Assembly (NCBI GenBank): GCA_021234155.1
Contig: JAJEKV010000033.1
Coordinates: forward strand, 1,577,745 to 1,641,744
Source of the DNA: Isoetes taiwanensis
Lineage: Eukaryota > Streptophyta > Lycopodiopsida > Isoetales > Isoetaceae
Direction: 5' to 3'
Length of the DNA: 64,000 nt
The notes under the pieces were generated by a model. It saw nothing but the letters and a program-made list of their open reading frames with translations. It was not told the DNA's origin and did not search any database. The translations under genes were made by a program, and so were the position numbers. Of the stretch, positions 34,718-48,137 are shown one piece after another. Within the stretch, counting starts at the first letter, position 1, and each line of letters starts with the position of its first letter.

Positions 34718-36879
34718 AAACTTCTATTTAGTAATGATAATATACTTAATAGAATAGAATAGATTTTTTTATCATTCACGGATGGACGTAAAAATTTATC
34801 TTATCTTATCTTTAAAATTGCCCCATGCCAACGACATATATTCTTACTTGTAACCCAAGCATGTACGCATCTTTTGTTAGATGTAATAAGTAAATAGTAC
34901 CATCTTTGGTTCCCACGAAAGATGGCCAATTTTTTGGACATGTTTTATGCACTATTTGGCTCCCATGATAGATGGTTAATTGTTTAGATATAGATGAAAG
35001 GTGTCATGTTATATGCTTCTGACTTAAACATCTAGGTTGCAATATGCCACAGTGTTAAACATAGAATTTTGGATTGCCCTTATAAAGGAGCAATTCATTA
35101 GAAAAAGGAGTTAATTTTGGCATATTAGAGCCTATTCTAAGCAAATCTAAAGATCTATCTATAATTTGTTCATTCTTTGACGACAGAAAACATTTTGTAT
35201 TTTTCCATGTGATTGTAGACCTAGGTTTTTGGCTTTTTGGATGCCAAAAAGCTTTGAACTTGTAAAACACTAGGACTAGTAATTTGTTGATTATTCCATG
35301 TGTTTTTTTAGGTAGCTTTGGTAGCAAGACTCTAAGCGGTGCCACCAGATTCACAAATTACATTAAGCTTTAAAATTCAAAACCTAAATCATAACTTACA
35401 TTCTATTCTTTGGTTTTTTTTTTAAATCACATAAAAAGTTACATGAAAAAATTATTTTCATTGCCATAATATCAAATCGAATGCTATAATGTTTGTAAAT
35501 GCTTTTTACAATTTGTTTTTGCTCGAAAAAATGTTTAAATCGAAAATAGGAGTTTTTTGTGCGTGGGAAACTATTGTGGGAGCCTTGCGTAACTACAAAA
35601 TAGAATAAGAAAAGGCACTGACCTTTTTAACTGCATCGCATTGTGCAAAGAATAGAGCGCATTGTGTTGAGTGCAAAATTCGACAGGAGGTAGCAGAGTC
35701 AAACTTCACGAAGAGCTTCATAAGAGGAGGTTGATTCATGATTCATGCTATATTTTAGCATCGCTGTAATGAGAGCCCCGAGGAAAGGGGCTTAAGGGAA
35801 TTCTTGTGCAGAGCTCTTGAAGGTTCTTATCCTTGGAGCTAGAAATCTTTACTGGTGAATCGTGGAGCTGCAAAGCAATCATCTATCAAAGCATAAACAG
35901 AGCATTCATAACAGAGTACTAGTCGTAGGCTAGACCTACATTCGACAAGTGTCTCTACATGCAAAAATACCAGCTCTGGGCGACGGAGAGACCATGGCTT
36001 TACAAAACCAAGACGCCCTACAGCCTAGCAAATCTCCCAAGGATTAGGTTAGTATTTGTGATCCTTTTTAGCATGGCTTGTGTATTGCCACAGTGAGTTT
36101 TAACTAAAATTGAGCATAGTATTGTTATAGAAGACTATTCATGGTATTTACAAGCAGCTGTGAAGTATACCGAGTAGCTTGAAGCAATTCTTTTGTTACA
36201 TTTATAAAGAAGACCCTAGAGGCCCTTTATTGGTAATGAGAGGCTTGTGCTTTCTTTTTTAGATCGGCCATCCGAAGCTCTATTGGTGTAAAACACTTAA
36301 GGGACTATTAAGCTTATGCTTAGAGCACCCATAGACAATGGGAGCATAGAAAAAAAAATTTGAACTTTTTAGTCGTGGTTATTTATGGATTTATGATTTT
36401 GGATTATAATAAATTTATCAGAACTTATAAAATTTTCATCAATTTTTATTTTTATGTATCTAAAGCACCTCGATCAAAAGTTATAGGATTTTTCATTAGA
36501 ATTTACTACCTGAGACACTGGATCTGACGATCCTACACCCAGAAAATATTTTGGGGCCTCTGGTCGACTTATTTTAATTATTTTCATTTATGATGGGGTG
36601 CCTACGACCTCGAAATATGAAATATCGGGTGCCTTAGGTTTTGGAATAGGAAATATGAGGATCAAATCGCGTGCTAAAGCACTTCCATTAGAACTTGTAA
36701 AAGTTTCATCAAAAAGTTACTACCTGAGTCATTGATATATCAATCCTACGGCCAGAATATGTTGGGGCAATTATTAAATTTTGCTCCTACAAATGGCTGA
36801 CCTCTATGACCTTGTAGCAGTTCTATGATTCTCATGGTGCTCGAGCAGCAGTAACCTCCCCTCTTGCCCCCCCGCCCCC

Positions 36880-38650
36880 AACAAAAAAAGAAAGGCCCGA
36901 TCTAAAAAAATCACGAGGCGGATGTAATCGGGTATTTGCAACCGCCTTGCCAATGGGAAAGCGACAAACTTGGATGGAATGCGCATTGAGTTGCTAAAGG
37001 GGGGGAGGTGGTCGCCCATAGTACCGATACTAATTGCCTTGTCCAATGTGGCATTACAGAAGGCTGCCTCCCGCAAATGGACCACTCTGTGGTTGTTTCC
37101 ATCTACAAGACAGATGATCCGCACGGTCCAGCCAATTAACGAACAATCATGGTCAATCCGGTGTTTGTAACACTACTAATCTGGCATTCCCAAGCAGCAG
37201 CTGACGGGATAGGCAGGGGAAGCAGAGGTGCAAGCCGCCGTGCTAGCAGGGTTCAGACCCCGACACTCAACAATTGATCATATATTTACATGGTAGACTT
37301 TGTCTGAAGACAGCAAGAACCATCAGCAAGACTTATATTGCTGCTTCATTGACTTTGTCAAGGCTTTCAAACACTATGCCTCGAGAAAAGCTGTGGGTGA
37401 GATTGTGACAGTTGGTGGTCCCTACGGATATGTAAAATGCGGTGTGCATGCTATATGAGACATGCTCGGGCAGGTTGGAACCGACAAGTCAACCATTCGA
37501 GAGCAGTATTGGGGTCTGCCAGGGATGCCTTCTCTCTCCAATATTGTTTGGGATCCACATTGATCATTTGGAAAGCTGCCTTGATGACAATGGGGATGAT
37601 GGAACTCATCTTTTTTACTATATCATTAGACAACTCAGATACGCTGACGATGTAGATCTCCTGGCTTACACTCCGGAGGATATGCACATCGCCAGATATG
37701 ACGCATACCAACAAATTTTTGCCCAATCACCGATCAATGTTGTTGGCACGCCATTAAAAACAAATTTTTTGCATCACCAATAAAGGGCATATAAAAGCTA
37801 AAAATCTTTAAAATCCTTAAAAACATAATCTAAAAGTCAATTTGACCAACTAAAGTGGTCGTCATCTCATCCATTTTCAAAGGCAACAATTTTTTTATTT
37901 TTGTTTTTGCCATACTAAATCATAAAAACCCGTGAAAAACGGAAGATTTTTATAAGGCCTCCCTCATTCACATCTCATCCTCGAGGGCAAATGTAGAGGC
38001 GACACCCATCTACAAGTATTTAGGACTGGAGTTTCCATCCACAATACAATGGAAGAGTTCCATCATTTTACGAGTGACAACGAACTGGAAAACACTGTTT
38101 TCAATGCAGAACAACAGTCACAAAGCAAAATTGTGTAATTGGACCCATCATCGCCACTTGTTTAGGGTTTTGATGGAGCTTGTTCTTCTATACAGGGTCA
38201 AAGCCTGGGGCCCGGTGATATCCTCCCTTGCTACCTGGAATAACTTGGAGCAAGTGCAAAGATCCTTCTTAACATGGGCACAGTGAGTAAAATCCATGGT
38301 CCCATATCAAATTTTGTTGTAAGAGACCAGTTTATTGCCTCTTCAAAGAGCAGCCCTTGATCGCCACATCATGTACTTTCAGAAGGTGATCAATATGGAC
38401 GATGCTCATCTCCCCAACCTGGCTTACACCGCAGCAGTGAGGCTGCAGCACCTCAAGGTGGAAGTAAAAGAGGGCTCAGTAGCTAGCTAGATGGAATGTG
38501 CAAGAGCACAGATATATACAAGTGCAAACAAAAGCAGATCGTTGTAGCTTGAGGCAGTACTTTGATACTTGCTTTCTCAGCAAGCTTTGGGATATCAGCG
38601 CCTTTGAACGGGTCAAGATAGCATATTACTAGCACCACATAAACCCCACA
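36880..38650 (+). pseudogene. LINE reverse transcriptase (family C), unit 2
   Basis: Plus-strand LINE ORF2. Open blocks in order: LANGKATNLDG (36945), FIDFVKAFKHYASRKAVG (37345), then 37442-37690 open as LYETCSGRLEPTSQPFESS, IGVCQGCLLSPILFGIHIDH and LRYADDVDLLAYTPEDMHIA. These include RT domain B (QGC.LSP..F) and the catalytic YADD. Post-RT sequence YLGLEFPSTIQWKSSI and LFRVLMELVLLYRVKAWGPV follows at 38020-38280. No endonuclease or zinc knuckle is attached. The copy holds an odd stretch at 37695-37985 absent from its sisters. Confidence 0.75.
37695..37985. other. Unit 2-specific divergent stretch inside the RT
   Basis: Here unit 2 has about 160 extra bases, in two patches, relative to 55806-55930. 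The AT-rich patches (ATAAAAGCTAAAAATCTTTA; TTTTTTTATTTTTGTTTTTG) surround the shared AGTCAATTTGACCAACTAAA. It may be two small insertions or a low-quality assembly patch. Confidence 0.5.
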
Positions 38651-40163
38651 CTAGAATGAGGTCCCCAATGCTATCTGCATATTCATCTGCCCATGAAAAA
38701 ATGTAGACTCGTCGCTTCGAATCGCAATGATGCGCATCATCTCCGAATTGAGAGGGACATATTGATTAGAGAACCATGTCAGAACAGGCTTTGTTAATGC
38801 TGCCAAGAGGGAGCCGTCGAACATGAATGTCACATTCTTCAGAGATGTTCGACATATGATCGCATCTAGGCACGCTACATTGAGTTGATCAGGCCCAACC
38901 AGTCGATGCATGTAATATTGGGCACGCCTTCAGTGTGACCGCTGGGATCATATCTTCAGAAGGTCATGGACACTCTCTTAACATGTATATATTTCATGTT
39001 ATATATTTGTACAGTTTGTCAGCATTCTTATTACTGCCATGGTTTTTCCCTCAAAATCCCTTTGGGGCAAGGGTTTTTTAACCTGGCCAGTAGTACGTCT
39101 ACTACGTCCTTTTCTTTGGGTTCCATTGACTGATCGTTCTCCCTGGATGATAAAATTCACTCAATTTATTTCAATTCAATTATCAAATCTATACAAAGAA
39201 ATATAAAATACAATAAACAAAAACACAACATTTATTAAAATTATGAACTTGAATAGCTTGTCCTAGAATAAAATGATGAAGATTGGGACTTGTCTCCATA
39301 GGTTCTTCAAGCATATCATTATCAAATTATGAGCATTATCAAACTTTACAAATGGAAACTATAGCAAAATTCCCTGAAGTGAAATGGTATTCTATTGATG
39401 AGACTAGATCAATAAATACAATGACTTATAGGAATACACAACAATGATTCCCAAACGAAGTGAAACTAGAATCAAATGCCTCGAGAACTAGACAATCATT
39501 GAAGTCAAATGAATGCGTTATGCAACAAGTAATCATACAAGGGATCGGCATTTGAAGAACATTGCCAAAGGTAAACGCCTCGAGTCGATACTTATCATCG
39601 GGATAAAACCCCCGCCCTTTTCGGTTTTTGAGGAAAATCCTAACGATGAATAACTGATTTGAAGAGCGCTTCATCGCGAAAAAGTTGTTGAAGATGCACC
39701 CACACCCATGATAGTCCAATTTAAGAGTGTCAACTCAAGAAATCCAACGATCCCTATGACACGCAAAAGCGCCAAACCATATGCCAAAATCCATCACATG
39801 GACTATCGCCCAAACTACAAAACAAAAAAAAAATCAATACGACAACCATCAAAGTGTTAGAGTTACACGCTAATCGGCCATTTACGGCGTTGACTTGAAG
39901 AAAAATCTCGAAAAGATATATGAAAGATCGAATAAAATTTCGATGGCGTGCACAAAGTTGAGAAAGAAGATCGAGGAAATTAGAACATCAAAAGAAAAAA
40001 ACGTCCAATGAGGATCTCGAAGCCACAAAACTACATCGAGAAGAGAAAGACTTTGGAAGTTAAGGAGACTCTAGAAGCCACAAAGCTACACTAATAATAA
40101 AAAAATGGGCACATCCAATAGAAGAGAACCTTGAGTCTACCCATAGGGCATACAAGTGCTATG

Positions 40164-40358
<195 letters not shown>

Positions 40359-40359
40359 C

Positions 40360-41490
40360 TTGAGTTTTGTATTCCCTCGAGTTGTAGTCGAGTTAGTCAA
40401 ATCTTCATTTATCCACACAATGTTCCCTTTAACATCGATCTTTTTCTCAATACAACAGAACGATACTCTGCTATGGAATTTTACAACCACATGTCTGATC
40501 CAGCTTTCCCTTCTTACCTACTCGAAATGCGCCAACGAATTCAAGTATCTTCAATTTGTAAGTGTTCACCTAGGTATTGACAAACTTTCAGCTTAGTGTT
40601 CTCTTTTTCCTCTTCTGGTAGCCCAACAAATCTGAGATTTAATGCCCTGTTTCTTTGCTCTTGTAATTCCATGAAGTCTGCGAGCTGTTGTTTGATTTCA
40701 TAAATTGATTCTTCATTCAAGTTTACATTCTTGGCTGTATTCTCATTGTCTGCCTCACTCTCTTTGTTACATGCTTGTTGCTCCAAAGATGTCATAACCC
40801 CTGCCTTAAACTCTTCATATTCTGCTCTGATAGCTGCCTTAACAGATTCAAATTCTCTCTTAACCTCCATTGCGACAAGAGCCCGCATCTCAGAAAGTGC
40901 TGATTGCACTACTTCATGAACTGATTCCTTGATTATTGTCCTCATCATGCTTGCAAAATCCGATTGTTGATGCAGCATCTCATGTCCTGGTCCCATCCCA
41001 ACTTCCGTGAAAGGGAATAGAGCAGCGGTTTTAGTGTTGGATTCAGCCTCCAAGGTATTTTTAATTCCTGTTGCAGAACTTTCAGCTTTGCCCAGGTCGA
41101 AATCAGACGAGCTGTCCGAATCCAGACCAACATCATCTATTTCATCTATTATTTTAGCCTTTTTTTATCCTTTTTTTGTCTGGACTCCTTGGCCGGTTCT
41201 TCCATACCTGTTTCCAACAGACTTGTTCCTTTTCTTGTTCTGAACTTCTGCAGTACATCACCATCTCCATCAGGTTCAACCTTTCCAGCCGACCCCTTTC
41301 CAGCTGACTCATTTTCTGCCTTGTTTTTGCCCTCTGTCGGATTTTTCATGGGGCTCTTTGCCTTCGCAACAAAGAACCGATCCTCCCCCTCAGAAGACCT
41401 ATCCTTAGAAGCAGCTAGAATGGCCTCCTTCTTAGGTTTTACCATTGGTTCTGCGGTTGACCGGTCTGCCACAGATGCTATTGCAACCAA
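40360..41490 (-). pseudogene. LINE-B ORF1, unit 2
   Basis: The best view of LINE-B ORF1. The N-terminal part (41490 or MADRSTAEP at about 41471 down to 41149) is basic and low-complexity (KNPTEGKNKAENESAGKGSA). After one frame step, 41053-40541 is open for 170 codons: a long coiled coil (SVHEVVQSALSEMRALVAME, EYEEFKAGVMTSLEQQ) followed by an RRM-like start ALNLRFVGLPEEEKENTKLK. It then continues in other frames (AFRVGKK; KGNIVWINEDLT) until (GA)n cuts it. ORF2 is missing. Confidence 0.7.
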
Positions 41491-41640
41491 GCTTTACCCG
41501 ATCAAGTCCCACCTGTGCTACAGAGGTAACTGGCCCTTTTAGGTTGAGTGACAACAAAAGCAGCGCCCAAAGCAACGCCAGAGATAGACAAGATTTTAAC
41601 ATCACACCACTAGGCAAAGATCCAACCGGACATGTGACCG

Positions 41641-41641
41641 T

Positions 41642-41672
<31 letters not shown>

Positions 41673-41736
41673 AGGAGGGAGGGAGGGAGGGGGAGGGAGG
41701 GAGGGAGGGAGGGAGGGAGGGAGGGAGAGAGAGAGA
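41641..41736. repeat. (GA)n/(GGGA)n tract, unit 2
   Basis: GA run with an internal GGGAGG-rich part not seen at the same place in units 1 and 3. Confidence 0.95.
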
Positions 41737-44414
41737 AATGAATGAAATGAAATGTTGTATTTATTACGCCCAGAGACCACCGTGTCTATGAGACGATCAA
41801 TGTACATATTCAACGTTATAAAAGATATCCTCTAATGCATCTTCTGACAAGAATGCATTAGACTCTTCCCATCTCTCATCATGTATAACATTACAATCTT
41901 TAATACTCATTAACTGTTCTCTCTGTATCAATATTTCCTTCAAGTATTTCCCAATGTGATGTCCAGGCATATCAAAGAATTCCAGCAAAGAGTTTGAATG
42001 GATATTGTACTTATCTCGAATCCCTGAGTATGACGGGCACCTTACGATGACATGTAATTCATCTTCTACTTCTCTTATATTGCATACTTTGCAAAATCTC
42101 AATTCATGGGGAATATTACTCCAACATCCTACTTCAACCCCAAGCCTATGGGAGCTAAGCCGCATCCTGCTTATCATCTGTTTGGCGCCAAAAGACACAC
42201 CTTCCTTGAGGTATTTGGCCTCTTGGAGAGTGGGATTTATATACTGTCTATAGAAATGTTTTTTTGTCTCCGGGACTCTCCAGCTTCTTCTAATGAGGTG
42301 CTCATGCACCCACTCTCTTAGATTGCCCTTATTCTCACGTATACCATGAATGTCCATCCCCCACTTCCTCATCCATTCCCTAATATCTGAGTACCAACCC
42401 TTGTCTCTTGTTTCTTCTAATGCTAGCCTTGGTAAGCTATCTTCTGGCATATCAAATAGCAACTTAGAGAGATATGTAAGCGTTCTGCATAGGGCTTCAG
42501 CCTCTAGTGGCATCATGCCACACTCTACAAGCAGCATATCATATGGAGTTTGAGCTTTAGTACCCAATTCTGTTCTCAAGAACTTCTTCTGCACTTTCTC
42601 AACCTTTTTCCAGGATTCTACAGATAATCCCGACCCCCATACTTCACACCCATAGAGCTTAAATTGTTTGGACCAAGACTGATATAATGTACGCTTCGGG
42701 CTAAAGTCCCATATTTCTGCTTTTTCCACTTTTACGCTTCATGCTATATAGTGCTTTCGGGCCTCCATTTACTCTATGCTCAACAAATAGAGTTCCAATT
42801 TATGCCCCTTGTCCACATGTATCCCTAGATACTTATATGAGGTGACAATTTCCATGTGTTCTCCATGATAGAGGAATTTAAGATGATCTACTTTATTTGT
42901 CCCAAATACCATCATCTTAGTCTTTGACATATTTACCCTCATACTTTTCTCGTTTCACGAAATGTGCAACAAGATCTAAATGCTTCTCGCATGCCTTCCA
43001 GAACGGAAAGAAGAACAACATCATCAAGATATAAGAGCAACAGAACCATGCATCTAAACAATGGGGTCCCCTCCCCGCCATATTCGGACATCCAAGCCTG
43101 CAGGTTGGTCTATGAATAGGCCAAATAGTGTGGGCTTACAATGGGCACCCTTGCTTCACTCCAATATTACTTTCTATCACATCTCAAGACCGCTCAATGT
43201 AGGGGGATGATAGCTGTACCAAAACTTTATCATAAAGTATCTTCATTGCATGTCTAAGCTCAATTGGTACCCCTAGGGCCTCCATTCTCTCCCATAAATT
43301 ACTACGAGATACCGTGTCAAATGCCTTAGCATAATCAACAAAAAGAGCATAAAGGGTTTTTTCTTACCCTTAACCGAATCAACCATAGCTCTTCAAAGTA
43401 ACCAAATGATCAATCAGATCTTTTTTTGGTCTAAAAGCCCGTCCGTTGGCTCTAACATTATGTTTTTCAGCCTGTGTGCTCAATTTACAATTCAAAGATA
43501 GCAAACAAATAATTTGGCATATAAACTACTAACCGTAATCATTCGATAATTTCCGGGATCATTCTCATCTCCAAAGCTTTATGCAAGGGGATAACTCTGT
43601 TCAGCTGCCAAGTGCGAGGAAACCCTTTGCGCAAAACATTGTTAAATAATGACAACAATGCAACATGTATTGAGTTACCTGCCCATTTGAACATTTCAGC
43701 TACCAGCCCAATTGAATCAGCCGCTTTCCCATTGGCAAGATGACTTAATCCTTCTTCTAAGTCTTCCAAATCAAAGCACCAGCCTACATCCCCTGTAAGT
43801 CAATATTACCGGCATTGGCCTCCGGCAAGATGTGATACGCCTTACGACTTGGCTTACTAAAGCCATGGTTTCGTGTGGATCTCCCGCTTCATCTTAGGCT
43901 TAAGCTCATTCCGATTTTTTTTGGGATCTGCTATAGTGTCACGGATAAGCTCCCTGCCGTCTCTCGATACACATACTTTTTCTTTTTGATTTCGCGGAGT
44001 GCAAAATATTCTTTCTTTAATCTCTGTCTATCTTCCCCCCTTGCCTGCTTAAATGCCTCTCTTTTTGCTCTACAAGACGCACCAAACCAACTATTGCATG
44101 GCAACCCCTTCATCTTTCTGCGTGAGACAAAACAATCAGTGGCAACATCTAGAACTAACTCTGCAATCTTGTCACTTAATTTATCAGTGTCGCTGGGCCA
44201 ATTTGTTGTGGAGGCTCTTGCCTCACACTTCTTCATATAGCTTTCCACTTTATGATATTTCATACGTATGCGAGACTTAGAGACACAACGTGCCTGGTGG
44301 CATGTGTAATTCTTGGTGCTTAACACAATCAAGTATCTGTATGATCTCGAGATCTTTTCCATCTCTTCCCCATAGACATATGTAACACCTGCTCAAGAAA
44401 CCGGGATGTAGCAT
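41737..44414 (-). mobile_element. LINE-A, unit 2, 5'-truncated
   Basis: Minus-strand copy retaining the hairpin (41767-41795), zinc knuckle, post-RT region and RT. A 310-codon stretch is open at 42729-41797, ending LEDIFYNVEYVH after a one-base shift relative to unit 3. The RT N-terminal block LEEGLSHLANGKAADSIGLV is at about 43765-43700 and KARVGAD-like breaks follow. The copy stops within the endonuclease/RT linker at about 44414, where block A of unit 3 begins. Confidence 0.8.
41767..41795 (-). other. LINE-A 3' hairpin, unit 2
   Basis: CGCC..AGACC-ACCG-TGTCT..AGACG (plus strand), at the same place as in units 1 and 3. The CCGTGTC reading probably stands for CCAGGTC as in unit 1. Confidence 0.55.
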
Positions 44415-46614
44415 GCAACCGGGTGGATAGCATGTATAATGGCCCACATTACCCAATGCATGTCTCCCTTAAATATCTAAAATGTTGAATAGGTGGCTAT
44501 GGTGGATTTTTTGGGTTGCCCCTAAGGGGGCAAGCCCTTGTTGAGGTGGGTTTGTGGCATATTCTAGGCATATGCCAGTATATACCTAGAATATGCCAAT
44601 GATCGCTAAAACCCATTATTGGGGTAAATGTTAGGTCATTTCGTTCTTTGGAAAGCCCCTCTCAAACCGTGAACTGCTATGGCGTTCTTCATGGGTTCGG
44701 CCTCCCGATTTTGGGTTCAAAAACATACTCGCAGGGAACCGTGAGAAGGTGGTCATGCCAAAAGCTCGTAAATTGTATATGAGGGTACGATTGGTGCAGA
44801 ATGGGAGAAGACCGGATTTATCAAAAGAAGCTTATGGCTTCTCCGTGTCATCTTTCAAAAGGCAGCCCATACCATACCTTTGCTCAACGAATGGAGGTGG
44901 ACATTCAAGAAGCGAGGCCATCTCCACCGAGATACTTAGGCATTTCTACTAATCTAGACCCTCTTTTGAAGCGTAACTATGGTGAAGCAAAGAATCGATA
45001 CCGTGGGTTCGGGTCTTTTAATGATGTCAAAGCATTTGAGCATTCTATGGATCATTAGAAAATGCCAAAGCAAAGCCTAGGGGATATCTCTTTCTTTTGT
45101 ATGTCTTCTTGCGGCTATGCCGAGCCATTGTTGTGATTGTTCTCAGACTCGGTTTAAAATTTTATGGTTATGGATTGAATTGGAAAGAAGCAAATGTTCT
45201 TGTGTGGGCTGGTCTACGTGGAGTGTTGCTCTTTCTCTTGCACTTAGTGTTCATGTAAGGTCACATTTAGTTTATTTTTATCAGGAAATTATTCTGATTT
45301 TCTTTTTGAAGCATATTTCATGCCTTCATTTGATTTGACATCTTTGTTAACTGTTTTTAAATTGCTAGCAAATGTTACCATGTCCAAAGAAGACTCGTGC
45401 TCTAGTATGGATTTTGCAATGTCGTGGACTTAATTGAGTTTGCTGCACATGTATTTACTTTTTTCTCTTGGGTTTGTGTTTTTACAGGAGGGATCGTATT
45501 TCTAACACTCGATCATCAATGGTTCTACTACAATAATTTTTTGCTTCACCTTTTACGCGATAGAAAAGGCATGCTTAACAAAGGTTTGCTCTTTTTAGAT
45601 TTTAGAATTGAGATTGATGTAATAAGGTGATCTTTAGGAAGAATGAAGAAAGATACAAGAGACGGAAATGCAAGCTAACCAATCGCTAAACAGAGAAACA
45701 TTTAACATGATGCTAAATATGGCATATATTGTGATGCATGTCACACCAAGTAGATCACTCAAAGCATGCATAGTAGCATTCCCTTTAAGGAAGAATGAAC
45801 TAATGTAAATATGAGATGGTAACTAGATGCTAACCTTCCCCCGGAATCAAACACCGCTTTGTGGGATAGGGCAAGGAGCATGGGATAAAACTTGATGTCG
45901 CTACATGTGGTCTTTGCAGCCATGCCAATCTAGTTTATTGGCAATGCAACAAGCTTATGACATTCAGACCAAGAATTGATCACAATGTAGTGAGTGTCCA
46001 CTTTCACAATCTGAATATGGCTCGACCCATTTTCTTTATAATCGCAGATGCTTGTTCTACAAAGATGTTAAATGTGAAATGAACAGAAAGCCGTTGAAGC
46101 ATTTGAAGAACTTGGTCAAGATGAAGAACTTGGTCCCATATTTGGATGATTTGCCGAAAATACATCATTTGTTTGAATAGATTTCTGAGGAAGATGTAAG
46201 ACCTCGGGCATCCACACCTTTGCGTAAGCAAATGAAGATGCAAAACGACAAATGCAACTACAAAGACACACATTATATGGTTTTTAAATGGTACAAATAT
46301 TATGATGTAGAAATCAAGCTTTTTAGCGGATAAACATTCGTGATTTATCCAACACATGTAAAAGATGATCCACCACTCAATAATTTCAATAAATGTTAAA
46401 ATATCAAAGCTAAAAGGCTACAAAACTCCAATCAAGGCTTACGTTCCTTAGATTGCTTTGATGCTTTGATGACATCCAAGATGTAGACACATTAGGTTAT
46501 TTTCCTAAGTATTTTGAAGATAAACGACTCTCCGGATGCAACAATTGGCACAACCGTGATGCAACAAAGATGGCACAATGGAAAAAAGACTGGCGGTCTT
46601 TGCAACTTTTCTAT
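44414..46614. repeat. Block A end and antiporter region, unit 3 copy
   Basis: It begins at GGTGGATAGCATGTATAATG, inside the second 86-bp unit of block A, and continues parallel to 29660-31875. The entry point follows ..GGGATGTAGCATGCAACC of LINE-A directly, so the left three quarters of block A are missing. Confidence 0.85.
45082..46210 (+). pseudogene. SOS1-like: SOS1/NHX7-type Na+/H+ antiporter exons, unit 3
   Basis: Sister of the unit 2 fragment. Exon 45082-45254 gives GYLFLLYVFL, then after one frame step GLNWKEANVLVWAGLRG, ending CAT|GTAAGG. Exon 45488-45583 has an intact acceptor (TTTTTACAG|GAGGG; damaged in unit 2) and encodes GGIVFLTL, then STTQF-like and LLHLL residues across small indels, with a donor AAAG|GTTTG. 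The exon at about 46070-46150 reads KAVEAFEELGQDEELGP. Introns are short and AT-rich. The same exons are present and the same ones absent as in unit 2, so one truncated gene copy was duplicated with the composite unit. Confidence 0.75.
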
Positions 46615-46616
46615 CG

Positions 46617-47620
46617 AGATAATTGCATGCGACACGCCAGTAAAAACGGGCACACCGGCATCCAAATAATTTGTGGAGATTACATGCCCGCTATTGCTGC
46701 GGTAATCCCTCCCATTTGCGTTAGCCGTGGTGTTCCATGCGGTAATCAACTCCCCTTAGCCCCGACTTGAGCTTCAGGGGGACCAGCTCACGGGAACACA
46801 TCTGTGAGATTGAATGTGGGCTGATACTCCCCAACGGGATTCATCCGTGCGGGCACTTTATAATGTTTGATATTTTCATCCCGGGTGCATTTTTTTACGT
46901 ACAATTTTGTTCAAGTTAGAATGTCTACATTTTGTTGTTATCAATGAGATTGCTATGACCGAGCAACCAAGTGTGGTTGCACCGTGCAATCATGTCCTCA
47001 AACATGATGCCAGCTAGTGTATGCCTATACCCAAGCACACCGCTTTGGGCCCTCAGCAACTCAATTATGTTCATATAGCAGGTTTTGCGTATCCTCTTCA
47101 ACGATTGACCTTAGGTCTAGTAGCGAGGATCAGCTTCAATTTCAAGATGATGGGGACGAGACCTGCGGTGACCAACAAAGATGTGTCACTTTATATAAGT
47201 GAATATTCAAATACCCTGGGTATTGCATGATCTTTATCTTGGTGGGAAGCTTGACTTGGAATCAGCTATGTCTGCGATGTATATCATCTTGTCTGTGATG
47301 TATATTAATATTCCAAATCATATCGGTTGCATACATATACTGGGTAATTTATGCTTGCTTCTAGGTTCTATGTGATGTTTTTCTGTTTGCACATGCTTAG
47401 TATCAAATTTAATCATCATTTAATCGTCGAGCTTTTGGCACAACTTAGTCATCTTATGCTGGTGTTAAATCTTATGCTGGTGTTAAGGTCAAGGCTTTCC
47501 ACATCTGATTCAAGTAGTTTATTTTCAACAAGGTTGTTTTTAAATAATAAACTGCACTGCATTTCCAAGCAATGTTGATAGGGAATCTATCCCTGCAAGA
47601 AGACCCTCTTATGGCCTTGT
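46617..47620 (+). repeat. Left arm of 1-kb inverted repeat
   Basis: From AGATAATTGCATGCGACACG to ..CTCTTATGGCCTTGT. Over 228 bp (47351-47578) it is identical in translation to 48406-48179 on the other strand; elsewhere the arms differ mainly at CAG/CTG sites. Confidence 0.9.
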
Positions 47621-48137
47621 CACATTTTTGGCCTTGCATTTCTTACTCTTTTATTTTTGTTATCTCACTATGCCAACCAACCCTTGCATGTTGCTATAAG
47701 CCAATATTAGATTGCTAAGAAAGTAGTTGTTTATTTCCACCCACGGGGCCATCAGGCCTATTAGATATTTCAGTAAAAATATGACATATTATTAATTACA
47801 CAATATAACATCGTCTCGTCCAAGTGTGATGTAACGTTGTTTGTTTTTGGCCCCGAAGGGGCAAAAAAATTTTTTAACCTATAACAAAAACCATTACATT
47901 ACACGCCTTAAAATTAAATTCCCCCTTAAACCCCCTTTTGTTTGGGTGCATATTCACACGGGGGGTGACGTAGGGCAACGAGAGCTGTTGGATAGGTATA
48001 TTCACCCTTTATTCCTTAATCTACACCGTAAACAAAGTTCCTCGTTTGTGGGGTATGGATGTACAGAATTTGTTATACTGTATAACAAGATTTGCAAAAT
48101 ACTATAAGATCTGTGACAGTCTTGCAACTTTCAGATA
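47621..48137. other. Spacer of the inverted repeat
   Basis: It contains a GGGGCC-ATCA-GGCCTA hairpin at 47750-47765 next to TTGTTTATTTCC, which resembles the LINE-A 3' end, and a GGCCCCGAAGGGGC hairpin followed by an A-run (47849-47869). Just before the right arm, GATCTGTGACAGTCTTGCAA (48109) repeats sequence found at 31847 next to the insertion site. Confidence 0.55.

Larger units (their letters stand above)
32165..40150. repeat. Block B, unit 2 copy
   Basis: Uninterrupted counterpart of 1163-8803 plus 15833-15985; it gives the empty site of the TIR transposon at about 40009. It holds a (CTC)n at 34321-34360 and the 97-bp pair at 34523-34717. Regions 34720-36870 and 38690-40130 have nothing recognisable. 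Confidence 0.85.
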
